A DNA stretch of 64,000 bases from Chrysoperla carnea (GCF_905475395.1 NC_058342.1:25268640-25332639), one strand, 5' to 3'. Numbered from the stretch's first letter, positions 1 to 15,541 are shown. Notes: generated by a model from the sequence alone, not told the origin. Program-made: numbers and translations.

Positions 1-1507
1 TCTCGCTTTTACTCGACTGAGCAAGGCAAAGTAGTGATAATGTCTGTTCCTATGTGGTACATTAGAGACCAAACGCGTCGGTCGATTTTGATGATTCTGA
101 CGTCAATTGATTTGTCTTAACCTTACGAGTGCCACTAAATATATGGCAGTGGTAAAAATAGAATATGGCGACTAACAGGCAGTAGTGTTTTATTCCAGCT
201 CTTAATTTAGCAGCATTCAAATTTATGGAGGTCGCAATAAGATTTAGGGCCTAGAAGGATAATCACAGACAACTTATACTCGGGTAGACACTCTTTTATT
301 GGTCTCTTGGCGTCTCAAGTCTCAAATTCCATCCGTTTTTCTTCTAGTGACATTTAGAGTTTCCATTTTTCATTTATCTTTTTAAGGTCATGCTTTTCCA
401 GTAAAACTATACCACTTCGATATCCTTCGTTATGCCATCAGATTGTTAAGGAATCTTTCAAGCATATTAAACTGCCTCTTATGTCAATCAGTTCAGAGAG
501 CACTAGTATAAGATTGCTAATTTTTCTCCTCTACCCTGTCGAATTTTCTTGTTCGTAAGTTGATTCACGCAGAGTGTTTCGCAACGTTAATAATTGAGAA
601 GAAAATATCACGCAATTCCGAATTGAAGGATGGAGGGCTATTGCAGTTTCCTATGAAATATTTATCGATCTGAGTATCGATTTACCTGATTTTGGTTACG
701 AAGTTAAACCTACGATTTCATCAATATCTTTTAATTCCTTGATCGGGAGTAGTGATGAGTTTATAATGTAAGTGCAGACTTTTCCTGTTTATAACAGCCT
801 CATCTGGGCACAGACAACTATAATCGAAAATAGGAAAAACTGCAGATTTTTATTTTTATACTCATTTTCTTTGCTAGTCAGTGTATTATCGTACACATAA
901 AATTTTTATCATTTGATATTATGTTTTATTAATGTTACCTATCGATAATACGAGGCGAAGGATAGTTATTATCAATTATTAGTAATTGTACGTTAACAAC
1001 TTTTATTTGAAACATTTTCATCAACAATCTGTTCTGGATTTAGGCTTAGGTTCGTGCCCAGAGCGCCAAAATTTAAAAAGTTTGCTAAAATTTGTTTTTT
1101 CGTTAAAAAGACGCCATATCATCACGTATTTAGGACGCCATCGTCATGAAATTCACCACAACTAAACATAATATCAAACGAGCAGCAATTTAAGTAAATA
1201 CTTGAAATATTTCATTTGAACACTAAAACTATATGCTATTAAGTGTGCTTAAAAGTTCCTTTTTCTTAAATATTTCAAACATAAAAATTGTGCAAAGAAA
1301 TTGCTTAACACTACATTTAAGTTTCTCTCACGAGAGCTACAAAAACGATACCATTTTCAGCCAAATAATTATATTTAATTACATAAATAATATTAATATA
1401 ATAGTTGCGTTCACTCGATAAAAGAACTTCTGAGCGCTGAACTTTCAGTGCTCTCTTTAATTTTGTATTCAAGAACTATTATCGACTGAACGTACCCATT
1501 TATCATT
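1..1507. other. Non-coding, no gene recognised
   Basis: AT-rich sequence with no long ORF, splice-consistent exon or repeat that I can identify. Short ORFs here lack codon structure or family resemblance. It could be intergenic or part of a large intron of a gene outside the window. Confidence 0.5.
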
Positions 1508-2423
1508 CACAGTCTTCCAATAAACTGAACTGACAGTTAGTCCCGACAAAATCCTTCATAGAGCATGCTTAATTTTCGCCAGATTCCGTTTAAAGCATGC
1601 TCCTGTACGTCAAAGTGCAGGTTGGCCATGCGTAACCCGGTAGGATATTGTTTAAACTAATTTTTTTTAACAATTAAGTAACATTGACCAAATCGCTTAG
1701 GAAAACATTTCATCATACAATTGGGTTCAAAATTAACAAACAATTAGCACCTATACATGCTAGAAAGATGATATTTCCACCAATCTACTCGAAGTAAAGT
1801 CAAATTAACCGAAAAGTTTGAAAAATTTCTTTTTTCCACAGCGCAACCCCCCTCAAAATTGGCAAAATGGTTTTTGCGATTTTTCGGTGGTTTTTGCGAT
1901 TGGGGAAAATCCCATCCTTATAGCATGTATAGAACAGATAATCTTTACTGTGGGGTGTTTTTTCGCGTGGTCTTTTAACAATTCACAATCAAGCACTTAA
2001 AATGTAATTAGGTCAAAAATTTGCGGGATGGTTGTTGAGTAAGCTTTACAATACAAATGAAAATTTTATACATATAAATAATTTCTGATTAAATATCTGA
2101 TTTTTCATATAGTTTTTGAGGGATGAAAATCGTAAAAATCCCGTTTTTTCAAATTTTACGAATATTTTACTCGAAATCGATAAAAATGTCTAAGAACATT
2201 TTTTGTTTAATTTTGACCCCCATTGTGTGATTATTTTTTTCCAAAGCGATTCTGTCAAATTAAAAAAAATTAAACAATATCCTACCGGGTTATCCACCTG
2301 ACATGCATGTTTTAAACGGGATCCTGCAAAAATTAAGCTTAAGCATGCTTAATGATGGATTTTGCCAGGACTAAGAAGCCAGAATGTAATGTTAGCTTAG
2401 GTCCAGTTTATTAGAAGTCTGTG
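1508..2423. mobile_element. Foldback / long-TIR non-autonomous element
   Basis: The two ends are inverted copies. The outer left sequence cacagtcttccaataaactg returns as its near reverse complement ending at 2423. Inside it, agtccYgRcaaaatccWtcat, a gcatgctta block, cccgtttaaa and acccggtaggatattgttta are all repeated in inverted orientation (about 1539-1660 against 2250-2372). The middle has no coding capacity. This is a DNA-transposon-like element with TIRs over 100 bp; the superfamily is not determined and no clear target-site duplication was seen. Confidence 0.7.
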
Positions 2424-3088
2424 ATTTTGAAAAATACAGCAGTTCAGTCCTAATTTATTTTTAATTAAAATTTACAATTTCGACATTAAGTTTATAAAAT
2501 AGTTATTATACTATATCGTATGATTGATTTGCATAACTGCGTGGAACTTTTCGAACATATTTTACGCATTCCTATTTATCTAAAATCCGTAATACATAAT
2601 TTCAATCGTGGTGTAAAGAAAACAAATTGAATCGCACAAAGAAAACAAAAGTTATGAACATTTTATAATAATAAATCTTTAAACAAAAATTTTAAAATCT
2701 CCGTACAAAAAAATTTTTCAAACTGGAGACTCCAGTTTTCTTGACTCTACAAATTTATTTCCTTGACTCCATGATTTTATCGATGCAGGATGAGAAATTT
2801 ATATTCACACTGAGTGGTTTCAACTCTCATGTAGAGGAACTCTAATACATACTAAATTACTAATTCATCTTTAAACGCCTACCTATCAAATACTTTTTGA
2901 AATCAATATTCTCGGGGCAAATTTACATAATTTCACAAGATAAATCATTAAAATAATTTTTATACAGTCAAAATAAAATGTATCTTTAAATTAGTAGTAC
3001 AAGTAATAAAGAAAAATATGAACATTGAGCTAAAAAATTTCAAGAATTTGTTTGAAAATTTAGTTAGAGGTAATTAAAAAAGATTTAA
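2424..3088. other. Non-coding, nothing recognised
   Basis: AT-rich, no ORF of interest and no recognisable repeat boundary before the dispersed element that begins near 3089. Confidence 0.5.
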
Positions 3089-3527
3089 AACAAGTGAAAA
3101 CAAACAATTGACTGAGTAAATTGTTGAAATACCATGTATAGACAATGTTGATTACGTAATCCTTTGTTTTTTTTACGTCATGTAAATAATGAAAGATAGC
3201 CACTCTTAGATAGCCATACACACATTACCGATATTCTCATATATAAGAAATGTTCTGCTCATTTCAAAAACAATATGTCGCTCATTTACGACCTCACTTT
3301 TTATGTCCTAAGCACGCTATAAAAATTTCAGCTTGATATCTCTTTTCATTTCTGAGTTATCGTGTTCACAGATGGACAGGCAGACAATCGGAAATGAACT
3401 AATTAGGTGATTTTACGAACACCTCAACCAAAATTTTTTTCGTAGCATTAATATTTTTAAGCGTTACAAACTTGAGACTAGACTCAATATACCCTGATAT
3501 ATTTCATATATACATGGTATAATAACT
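3089..3527 (+). repeat. Dispersed repeat family R1, near-complete copy
   Basis: It starts with gtgaaaacaaacaattgact and ends with atttcatatatacatggtat. Between them are the family hallmarks: ataccatgtatagac, gctcatttacgacctcactt, cagcttgatatctcttt, a purine-rich gacagg/cagaca stretch, ctaattaggtgatttta and agcgttacaaacttgagact. The same modules in the same order recur about ten times in this window. I could not assign a superfamily. Confidence 0.8.
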
Positions 3528-6500
3528 TGTCAAATGTGATGTGACGTGGAGCTTGAGAAAAATTGTAAAATGGAAAGTTTAAAATCAGTTTTACATCGAC
3601 AATTTAAAACTATACACTAAAAAAGTAAATTAAATGTACAGTTTTAAGTTGGAGGAAAACTGCTTTGTAATTTTACATTTTCCATTGCCTAATTTTCGTC
3701 AAGATACACGAACAACCACTTAACATGTTATTTTACATCGTTCTAACTATCTATAATCCAATTTTCAGCGAATTCTTAAAATTTTTAACCTCAAAATCTC
3801 TATTACCTGTACTATAACCGTTTTCTCTATTTATATTTTTATGCCGTAATATAAATTCACCCTAAATATTTTAAAATTTTCACAGAAAACGTCAAAATAT
3901 TTTTATTTCTACAATTTTTTAGGGCAATTAAATAATCCAAAATGAAGAATTATTTGAATAATTGTAATGCAATCTGTAAAATAGGACTAATTTTGCTGAA
4001 TTTTAAATACGGTTATAGTTCAAAAGTCGAACTCAATATTGTGCTAGAGTCTGTTTGAATCGATAAGGCAAAAATATGAATACAACTTCTTTCTTTCTGG
4101 TTACAGTAGAATCTCGATAGTCGGAACCATGGAGACTACAGAAAGAGATTCAACTCAAATGGGAGAATTTACAAAATTTGTCAACGAAATGGTAGAAGTT
4201 AGTGTCGCTTCCTTTAAGACGTCTTAACTTGCTTTGACTACTGGCTAGGATCACACCTTTAATGGGGCGGTAATTTGATCACAAAATTAATTTTATATTC
4301 AGATATAGTTTAAGAAATAAATAAATATTAAAAATAATGATGTGGGTGGCCTCTGTTATAGACATGGTCTGAGAAACGTAGGTCAACTCCATTATTATTG
4401 TTGTTATTACTTGCGCCTTATACTCGCTCCACTATCCGGTGCAAATAAAGACATTTGGTTGCATGGAGATTCAACTCCTTGTGTACTCTCCATGATCGGA
4501 ACACTCAATACTCGGAAACGTACAATGATCGGAACACCGCCTGCACTTTCCACACCGTTCTCTTCCAATCAGTCAAAAATGATTTTGTTTGTTTGTATAT
4601 ACATCTAATATTATTTTTTGTTATGATTCTAAGAATTCTAAGAAGTTATGTTTAATGCTGTGCGTACAGTCATTGTAATTACAATGATACAGTCATTGTG
4701 TATCATTGTTAATTTATCTTTAATCAATTTTTTCATACATTCTCAGGAATTGTAAAGCTCCTGGTTTTTAGTGAGTACCGATTATCGAAACTTTTCTGCA
4801 CTTTTTTTACAAATTGCATCAAAATCCATAAATTTAAATGCTTTTAACTTAACTCATTTGAGCTTTTTAAACGACCATACCCTCGTTCACAGAAAGAATA
4901 ATCTAAAATATTCGATTATGAGCCCAGACTTTAGAGGTTAAATACCACTTTTCGATGAAAATTGACCGAATTGAATCGAAAATTACAAATTTCAAGATTA
5001 TTTTCTCCGTGAAAAAGATTATGATTTTTCACTTTCAAACTTTATACATTTATCACTATAAAAAATTGGATAGTGCTGCCTCAATTTTTTTGTCGGCTAG
5101 TGTTGTTATAATTCCAATTTACAATTTGTGTATATTTATAAATAAATGCATTATTCCATAGACTTATGGAATTGAATAGAACAAACTGTACCAATTCATG
5201 GTAGGCTAGTCGGCGGCTTAAAATCACAATCATCGATTTACGCCAGGAAATTTAAAAGACAAGTTCCTTGACTATTTTTATAGTAAAAAATAAAAAATTT
5301 GAGGCAAAACTTTGTGCAATAAATAGTTGAGGAGTGGGAAGTGCCAAAAATACCACGAAAAGATGCAAATCCGTTATAAACAAATTAAATTATTTGTTTA
5401 AAAAATTTCAAAATACGTGAGATATTATACATAAAATAAAACTGTGAGTTCTGTGAACAAAACAAAACATTTTGATCGAAAAAAATATCCATACGACCTT
5501 TTATTGAACGGTCCTAGATAAAAGGTAATTTTTTGTGCATCATTTTTAACAATGAAGCCGTGGTTTTGTAATTTTTTTTTTCACCATCGTATTAAGCGCC
5601 ATTATTTTCTATAAAAATAATCAATAAGATTCGCAAATCCGATAACACATTATTCGATTCTTCGAATCGATTGACTGTTGTTAAAATCCGACAGTCCAAG
5701 AATTAATCGTTCTATCCAAATCTATAAGTCTATGAATTATAACAATTTGTTCAAACGTTATAGAACTTAGGCCTTCTAAATAAACTTTCTCATACAATTC
5801 TTAACAGTTATTTTAGAAAATTCCTTTCTAGTTGAGTGGGAAGTTTTATTTTTATTTTGGAAGTATCCTACCAAAAAAATTAAATGCAAAATTTTCAACT
5901 CCAAATTCATACCATTTTTCATATCCAAATAAAAAAATTATTCGAAAATCTATACAGGTATAGAGATAAAGTCAAAATCGATTGTAACGACGAAATTAAA
6001 AGGTCCCGGCTGAATCCCAAACACATATATGTATCTATCGACTATATTATAGGGATGGCGAACCAATGGAACGTGATACAGTATTTTGGGCACGCCACCG
6101 ATCACCAAGATTCAGTCATTCGTGATCAAGATTCGTCACCCCTGAGCTATAACAATATTGGTTATAAAGACTATAGCGACCAATAATCATTATCGGCTGA
6201 TATATCGGCTATAACAATCGACGCATGCGCATACACATTTTATCAATTCAAAAATACAACATTACAATACTATTCTGAACTCTATACAATTTATTTTGAA
6301 CATTTTAACTTTATTTTGGACCTTATTAACGCATAAATCGATTATAGTGACGATCTATTAAAATTGATCCAACATGAGAAAATATGCACATACTTTCCTT
6401 TTAATACAAAAATGTACATATCACTTATAACGACTGTTGATCCCTTCAATGTCGTTATAACTGATTTTGACTCGGTTTTTGGAAGTGTCTTCATTTTTCG

Positions 6501-6867
6501 GCAACGGCAATGAAAATTCTCATTTATCATACGATTATACGTTCGCATGTCAACCCGAACTATTCAAAATGTATCTGATATAAAATACTAGAAAATCTTT
6601 CGATAGATATGATTTCGTCTATTGGTAGAAAAAGGTACAACTTTAGACAAATTTACATAAGACAATCTGTTACCGACAATGTTCAATAAAGACACTTCCA
6701 TTCTAGTAAAAGTTAATTATTGCTTGTTGAAGGCTGGACGACAAGTAGAAATATGGAAAATATAAATTTTATGATTGACCTTTTCGAAATAATTTCGTAT
6801 ACATTTTAAAAGAATTTTTGTTTGAATTAAGAATAACTTGGAATAAATTTGTTCATGAGATTTCTTC
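3528..6867. other. Long intergenic stretch, no supported gene
   Basis: Only short ORFs without family resemblance. Around 4330-4350 the string gatgtgggtggcctctgt resembles the tail of the tRNA-derived SINE at 56.5 kb, so a SINE tail fragment is possible. Around 3545-3720 there is a weak imperfect inverted repeat. The last part is the 3' flank of the PDE6D gene, which ends at 6868 on the minus strand. Confidence 0.45.
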
Positions 6868-9339
<2,472 letters not shown>

Positions 9340-10218
9340 TATTAATTATTTTAATATTTGCATAGAAATTTACGAAAATTTATTGACAACTTATTTACGA
9401 AAAAAACTATTTCTAAAAGACACTTTACAAGTCAACCACCTGTCAAAAATATAATAATTTGTATGTTTCATGATTTAATATTTAGATGGCATTATTAGTA
9501 CATTCTAAAGGCATATTTACAACCAATTTTTTTTTGTCCGTAAAGTGTAATGGTGTATTTACATCGTACGTTACTGGTGAATATTGATAAATTGTCATCC
9601 TACCATATTCGAAAATAGTTAGTTTTAATTTTAAAAACCTATCTTGTATATTATTTCTTTAGCCCGTTTTCCTGTCCATACGATTCTTCCTTATTCCTTC
9701 ACCAAATTCCATAATATACCCTTCAATTTCAAGCTTATCGTGGTGGCTACCGACATAATCGACTCACAGTATAAAAATATACTCCTTATGAAAAAACAGG
9801 CTAGAGGAAATTTTACCATTTAATTTTGTTCATTACTTAATTTGTATATCTATAATATAATTGTCTGTAAATCAAAATAAAGTAACTGACGGGCATCGTA
9901 CTGTGGAATTCTTCATGGGTACCTCATATGTACTAGGATTCGTGTTCATGTACCATAGTAGTAGTCCATATACTATAGTCGATATTCAAGTAGCAGTCCA
10001 TATACTATAATGTCTATGGTTAACATGCCCGAAAAAATTGATAAATGGCACTGGTTGACGTTAGTACAATCTTGTGCTGTTATGTTTGACCGCGAACGTT
10101 TGCTGGGGCGAATAGTTTATTTTCGATTTTTCGTATTCTTTGATCATCTTTGATAAAAAGTCGTAGTGAAATTGAAATTGTTGTTAAAAGTTTGGGAAAA
10201 AAAAAGTGACTTCAAAAT
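9340..10218. promoter_or_regulatory. Intergenic region between two divergent genes
   Basis: The 880 bp between the start codons of PDE6D (-) and the zinc-finger gene (+) must hold both 5' UTRs and promoters, perhaps with non-coding exons. I see no TATA box I would defend. A short direct repeat, agtagtccatatactata / agcagtccatatactata, lies at about 9960-10010. Confidence 0.35.
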
Positions 10219-11259
10219 ATGAATGTAAATATTATTATCAATGAGGTAAATATTAAACTTGACAAACATGATAATTCAGAAGTCTTAATCAAAGAGGAAA
10301 TATTAGAAGATGAAACATTAGAATTAACCAGTGCTACAGTGCAAGAAGGACGAATTAAAAATGAACAACTAGAAGACAACAGTAATGATATTAATGTGAA
10401 ATATGAACAAACTCATGAAAATGACGAATATTTATCTACTATCAACAACGGAAACATAAAACTTGAAAAACAATTAAACACAGAATTCATTATTAAAGAT
10501 GAAGTATTAGACGAAAAAGTTTTAGAACCACAATGGATTCATTATACAAAAAAACCCTTGTCACGAACCCACAATGAAGAAAAACAATTTTCATGTGATA
10601 TTTGTAATAAATCATTTTCTCATAAAATCAGTTTAAATGGACATAAACAGATTCATAGTGGAGAAAAAGCATTTTCATGTGATATTTGTAAAAAATTATT
10701 TACTGTTCGGAAAAGTTTAGTTCAACATAAACGTATTCATTCTGGAGAAAAAGCATTTTCATGTGATATTTGTAATAAATCATTTAGAAATAAATATAAT
10801 CTAGGTCAACATAAATTAATTCACAGTAGAAAAAAATCATTTTCATGCGATATTTGTAATGAGACATTTACTCAAAAAAGCTGTTTAAATGGACATAAAC
10901 GGGTGTCTCACAATCGAGAAAAACCATTTTCATGTGATATTTGTAATAAATTATTTACTTGTCAAAGTAATTTAGTTAAACATAAACTAATTCACAGTGG
11001 GGAAAAACCATTTTTATGTGATATTTGTAATAAATCATTTAATTATTCCGATTATTTAGTTCACCATAAACAAATTCACATGGGAGAAAAACCATATTCA
11101 TGCGAAATTTGTAATAAGTCATTTGCTCAAAAAAATAATTTAATTGTACATAAACGAATTCACAGTGGAGAAAAACCATTTAAATGTGATATTTGTGATA
11201 ACGCATTTATTCAAAAAATCAATTTAATTCGACATAAATTGTGCCACAATGGAAATTAG
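10219..11259 (+). CDS. C2H2 zinc-finger protein, 8 fingers, acidic N-terminus
   Basis: Single-exon ORF of 346 aa. Residues 1-115 are acidic with no known domain. They hold five psi-K-x-E motifs (IKEE, IKNE, VKYE, IKLE, IKDE), the consensus for SUMO attachment. Two stretches resemble each other: NIKLDKHDNSEVLIKEEILE and NIKLEKQLNTEFIIKDEVLD, suggesting an internal repeat. From about residue 120 there are eight tandem C2H2 fingers (F-S-C-D-I-C-N-K-S-F type, C-x2-C...H-x3-H) joined mostly by H-S-G-E-K-P/A-F linkers; the fourth ends with an extra residue (HKRVSH). The arrangement indicates a nuclear sequence-specific DNA-binding protein; target unknown. It shares its finger wording and N-terminal motif with the C2H2 genes at 44-45 kb and 52-54 kb, so I infer a lineage-specific family. 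No intron is needed; a 5' non-coding exon cannot be excluded. Confidence 0.9.
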   Translation: MNVNIIINEVNIKLDKHDNSEVLIKEEILEDETLELTSATVQEGRIKNEQLEDNSNDINVKYEQTHENDEYLSTINNGNIKLEKQLNTEFIIKDEVLDEKVLEPQWIHYTKKPLSRTHNEEKQFSCDICNKSFSHKISLNGHKQIHSGEKAFSCDICKKLFTVRKSLVQHKRIHSGEKAFSCDICNKSFRNKYNLGQHKLIHSRKKSFSCDICNETFTQKSCLNGHKRVSHNREKPFSCDICNKLFTCQSNLVKHKLIHSGEKPFLCDICNKSFNYSDYLVHHKQIHMGEKPYSCEICNKSFAQKNNLIVHKRIHSGEKPFKCDICDNAFIQKINLIRHKLCHNGN

Positions 11260-11358
11260 ATCTTTTTCACACAATGTAGTCTAACTAGCTTGAAACACAC
11301 CCGCTTCACTGGGCTTAAAAGTAAAAGTCTCCGCTTTATAGCCTCAACCTCTCTTAGA

Positions 11359-11694
11359 TTAGATTAGGTTTGAGTGGCTGTTCTGGGGTGGGACACACTT
11401 AGACCATAAGGTCCTTTGTGATACCGAAAGAGGGTTGGTCCATCTCCGATCATTACTCCATGAACCATTTGGAGTTGTGTATAACAGCAAGAGTGCTTTG
11501 ACGTCGACGGACTTTAGGTCGGAGAGGTCGTCAAAGAGAGGCCGGCTCAAATAAGTCCAGAGAAGATGAGACATTGTTTCCTCTTCCTCACCAATGTGAC
11601 AGATCCTGCAGTAGTCACGATTCAGTATGCCTGTCGCCCAACCACATCTCTTGATATGCACTATTTTCAATTTTGTTAAATGTAAAATAGTCAT
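11359..11694 (-). mobile_element. Non-LTR retrotransposon fragment, 3' end of ORF2
   Basis: The minus-strand frame contains C-x2-C-x-x-G-E-E-E-E-T-x-S-H-L-L (CRICHIGEEEETMSHLL), the cysteine-rich motif at the C-terminus of I/Jockey-type ORF2 proteins. It is followed by sequence shared with the copies at 23.7 kb and 30.3 kb. The element's 3' end (low-coordinate side) runs into a pentanucleotide-like tract (ttagattagattaggttt on the plus strand). It abuts a Helitron-like fragment. No intact ORF is left. Confidence 0.75.
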
Positions 11695-11965
11695 AATTCA
11701 TTGAGTATATCAGAAAAGTTAGCAATGAATTGTTTGACATTTACTATTTTAAATTTTTACAGAATTCTTTAATTTATGGTTCAAAATGATGATCGTAGAT
11801 CTACTCCATCTATAATCATAATTTTTTCTATAATCATAATAAATTATAGCTCATGTGTTATTCCGATATATTAGCTATATTGCTGTACAGTTTCATCAAA
11901 AACCATTCGCTAGTTTTAGCGTAACAAACAAACAAACATCCTTACTTTCACTTTTATAATATATA
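11695..11965 (-). mobile_element. Helitron-like fragment, 5' part
   Basis: On the minus strand this carries the same sequence as the Helitron-like element at 60004-60423: gtttgtttgttacgct, actagcgaatggttttt, gaaactgtacagcaatatag, ctcat...aataacacatgag, and at the inner end ctgatatactcaatgaat. The 3' terminus is missing and the non-LTR fragment at 11359-11694 starts where homology stops. Confidence 0.65.
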
Positions 11966-11984
11966 AGGGTAAAATTAAATAGAA

Positions 11985-12400
11985 TATCATGGTAATAAAG
12001 AAAAAATTAATGCATCTTTGAAATTTTCCACAGTTGTTGTTGTGTTTCCACGATGTAAATACTTTGTAAAAAAAAGTTGACCTCTCAGGGGCGTACCTAA
12101 TCCCCTTTTTTGGGGGTAGTTGGAAGTTTTAATCGGTGTTTTACAAATTGCAAAAAAACTATACAAAAAATTAAGAAAAAGTTCAATTAATAGTTCTAGC
12201 TGAAGTATTTGTGCACATTTTTTTTTCGACTTTGTAGCTTCAAAATTGACCGAGATGTGAAAATTTTAAAATGGAATTTTTTTGCTCATTCAATCATATG
12301 TAAAAGTATTCATCTTGTAAACCGTTAGAGATAGACCAAAAGTTTAAATATAAAAGTTATTTCTTATAAAAAAATAAACAACTTTTACGACTGGATTAAC
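11985..12400 (+). mobile_element. Solitary arm of a foldback element
   Basis: This matches, in order, one arm of the palindromic element at 50.2-51.1 kb: atcatggtaataaagaaaaa, aattaatgcatctttgaaat, gggcgtacctaatcccc, ttctagctgaagtatttgtg, aaaattgaccgagatgtga, tttttttgctcattcaatca. The last part (catcttgtaaaccgttagag) is the R1-family module also present there. No second arm follows, so it is either a half copy or an element captured before inversion. Confidence 0.65.
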
Positions 12401-12409
12401 TGTCTATTA

Positions 12410-12660
12410 TCCCACAGCTCATTCGACTGTGCTTGCCTGAAACTTATTAGAGCACAGTTTAGAAGGATCATGGGACTCTTGACAGGGTACTGTCGATTGA
12501 ACTACTACCTTCATAACATGGGGATCTCTGATGAAACCGTGAGAACGCAAAGAAAAACGAGAATTTACACTGTCCAGTGTTGTGTCGGTCAAGTGTTAAA
12601 GTTTTTAAATTCCTGTTTTTCTTTGCGTTTTCACGGTTTCATCATGCATCTACGAGATTA
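12410..12660 (+). mobile_element. Non-LTR retrotransposon fragment, ORF2 after RNase H
   Basis: The plus-strand frame reads LIRAQFRRIMGLLTGYCRLN then YYLHNMGI, matching the R-x-x-x-G-L-L-T-G-H-C-x-L-x-x-x-L-x-x-M-G-I block that follows the RNase H domain in I-clade ORF2. The same block is found reversed at about 30.5-30.7 kb. No start codon or intact frame, so a decayed fragment. Confidence 0.6.
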
Positions 12661-13375
12661 ATAATTATGCAGAGGTTACAGGGCAACAATTATTATTATT
12701 TTTTTTTTATCTCGCGAATTTCCTGTGAGTCATGCAAACCGAAAGAAAAAAATAAATAAATAAACCGTAAAGTTTCGTACGAATTTGCTAGTCTCATCTT
12801 TTTGTTTGATTAATTAAGTGTTAAAATCCCCTAAAACTTCCTACACTCCAATTTATTCAAAAATTCTTAAAAACTATTTTTCTTCTTATTATCGCGTTGA
12901 AAAAACGCACATACTGCAGTTCAAGTGGGTGCAACGTACGGTCGCCGTTTTTTATTTGAAATATGTAATAATATCACAAACATGGAAAATAAATATAAAA
13001 TTATGTAATATGTATCTAAAATCAAATAAAATAAATGTTTTTGACACAAATTTCTGCGTTTTAATTTATTTTTGTGTACTTATACCAGTCATCCCTAAAG
13101 TGGCCTATATAAACCCTGTAGAGGTCGATTCCTAGCCACCAAGGAGTTTGTTATCAAAAATAAAAATTGAAGTTGCATAAGATGTAAATGATGGTTAACA
13201 AGAATGAACTTACCTTTAAGGACACTCGTTTCATTTAGAGGGGTAAAAGTTATTAGAGGTAAGAGACAAGGCCAAGATAATAATAATCTGGCAACATTGT
13301 GTATTCATTGTATAAATACACACACATAAACGCATGGTACCAATGTTTATAAAAATAAACATTTTCAAAAAATGT
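12661..13375. other. Non-coding, nothing recognised
   Basis: AT-rich, with a 105-codon ORF (12818-13135, +) that has no recognisable family, no codon bias and no conserved flanks. I treat it as chance. Confidence 0.4.
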
Positions 13376-13735
13376 ATTTTTATACCCTATGTATGAAATA
13401 TATTATTAAGGTATATTAAATTTAGTCCCAAGTTTGTAACGCTAAGAAATATTGATGCTACAAACCAAATTTTGGCATAGGTGTTCATAAAATCACCTAA
13501 TTAGTCCATTTCTGTTTGTCTCAAGAATTGAAAAACGAAGAGGAGATATCAAGCTGAAACTTTTATAGCGTGTTATAGACATAAAAAGTGGTTCTTTTGT
13601 CCGTAGGACCCATCTTGTAAACCGTTAGAGATAGAACAAAAGTTTAATTATAGAAAATGTTCCTTATAAAAATAAAAAAAAACTTTTGTTTGAAGCATTT
13701 CTTCATAAATAATCTTTATTTTTCTCTGAGGGTCC
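13376..13735 (-). repeat. R1 repeat, 3'-terminal part
   Basis: In minus orientation it carries the R1 3' end hairpin (tatgtatgaaatatatta...aaggtat), then tttagtcccaagtttgtaac, aatcacctaattagtccatt, gagatatcaagctgaaactt, gacataaaaagtg, catcttgtaaaccgttagag and aaaacttttgtttgaag. The 5' part with the caattg hairpin is missing. Confidence 0.75.
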
Positions 13736-15541
13736 AAATTATGGCAAAACTTAATTTTTCATTTTCCGCGGAAAGGGCATGTTTGTGAACAAGATATTTC
13801 GATAACGTAAAACTGAATTATTTCTATGTTTAAAAGAAATGACTTGCAATTTTATATATTATCAAAATCAGTCCAGTAGATAAATGCATATTCCAAAGTT
13901 CACACAGCCATAGTGAAAGCTAAATATGAACTTTTTTTACAGTCAAACTTCAGTAAAACAAATTATACAGAGAAAAAATCAAAATGTACGCAGAAACTAC
14001 ATAGTTTAAGCGAATTTTTCTAAAATGTAAAAGAAGATATCTTCATAATTCTCTAATGTATGTTATCGAATTATCAAATTGACGTCAACTTGTTAACAAA
14101 GTAAGCCCAATACATGAAAAATCCTCTTTGCGCGTACTTTTATGCTACCACAGCCATGTGTAGAAAAATAATTCTATCTAACAAAATAAAAGATACAATA
14201 GAAGAGAGAACGGTTTATCTTTGCACATAAAAACGTCCGTCCTCAAAACCGCTAATTTCTGCTGAACAAGTCCATTAGTTCTTTTGGCACACGTTATATA
14301 TTTTTTTTATGGTAAGAAAGTGATAATATATGGAGGAACTAGAACTAATGCGTTTTTTATTATTTGTTCATAACTCAAAATGGTTTACATTTTTTAATCA
14401 TCGTGATCATTGAGACTTTTGAACTATGTAGAGATAAGGAGAACCATCTCTGTATATAAAAAGTGTTCATCGAAAAGCAGCAAATAAGGGTGGCGCTGCT
14501 GTAGCAAAAGTGTTAGTTTTAAAAGAATTGCTCAAAGTAATAAGAGTAAGATAAAGATCCAAAAAACTCCTGCTACACAAGCACCGTTCTGATCAATTTT
14601 GTAACTGTTATTTGCTGTTTTTAGATGGAAACTTTTTTAATTTAACTCCTTTTTAAGATAGTTCTCCTTATCTCTACTCTCCATATTTTGAACAGAACGC
14701 CAAGTTCAACAAAATCCTACAATATATGCAAATTTATACATTTATACAGCCCTACATAAATGTGAGTAAGATAGTTCGCCATTTTTCAGCTAATGTCAAA
14801 CAGACAAATTGTTCTTAAAACACTATTTTTAAGTAAAGGTAAGTTTTTTTAATAATTATAATACTTAATTTTAATAAATATTACATGCGTCAATTTTCCT
14901 GTAAGAAATTATTAGTTACAAAAACTGACCTTAAAAATAATATTTGTGAAAATTTTGTCTATTTGACATTTGCATAAACATGGCGAACAATCTTACTAAC
15001 ATAAAAGTGCTCGAGACTGATCTATTGTTGAGAGGTTTAACTGTATTATAAAAATAGTTTGCAAAGGAAAATAATAGGTGTCACTACAATGACAATTTAT
15101 TTTATATGTTTCTGAAACAAACTATTGTTTTCAGTTTAAAAAAAATTGTTAGTCATGATATTTTCTTTATAAAAAGATCATAAAAGTAAATATTGTGATA
15201 ATAAAAGAAAATAAAGTATTAGATCTTTTGTTTGAAACATTTCTTTTTAAGTGTTATTCCAGAATAAAACAAATTTAATTAGGAAAAAAATTGTTTATAT
15301 AACTTTTTTTTTTTTTGTAAACAAATTGTCAAATGTCATTTTCGCCAATCGTGTAATGATTTGAAACTAAACTAACACAAAGTTAGAATATTTAAGGTTA
15401 TGGCAATAGTTCAAAGTCGATGTAACTCTTGTAGAGTTATTATTCAATTCTGAATAATAATTAAAGAATTTGGACACAAAGTGCAAAAAAAAAGTTTGTG
15501 AATTTTCAAAATAACGTGTGTAAAAATAATTTTAAAAAAAA
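13736..15541. other. PEX5 upstream region with one MITE
   Basis: No gene seen. A MITE occupies 14428-14677. The last few hundred bases are the presumptive PEX5 promoter and 5' UTR; an A-rich run (taattttaaaaaaaa) precedes the ATG at 15542. A string tagagttattattcaattctg lies about 100 bp upstream of the ATG. No core promoter element is convincing. Confidence 0.4.
14428..14677. mobile_element. MITE (family M1), 250 bp
   Basis: Terminal inverted repeats gtagagataaggagaaccat / reverse complement of gttctccttatctctac, about 22 bp with one mismatch, enclose about 205 bp of non-coding sequence. The internal strings aataagggtggcgctgctgt and gtagcaaaagtg recur in inverted order in the 249-bp element at 59087-59335, so these are two members of one family. 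Superfamily unknown. Confidence 0.8.
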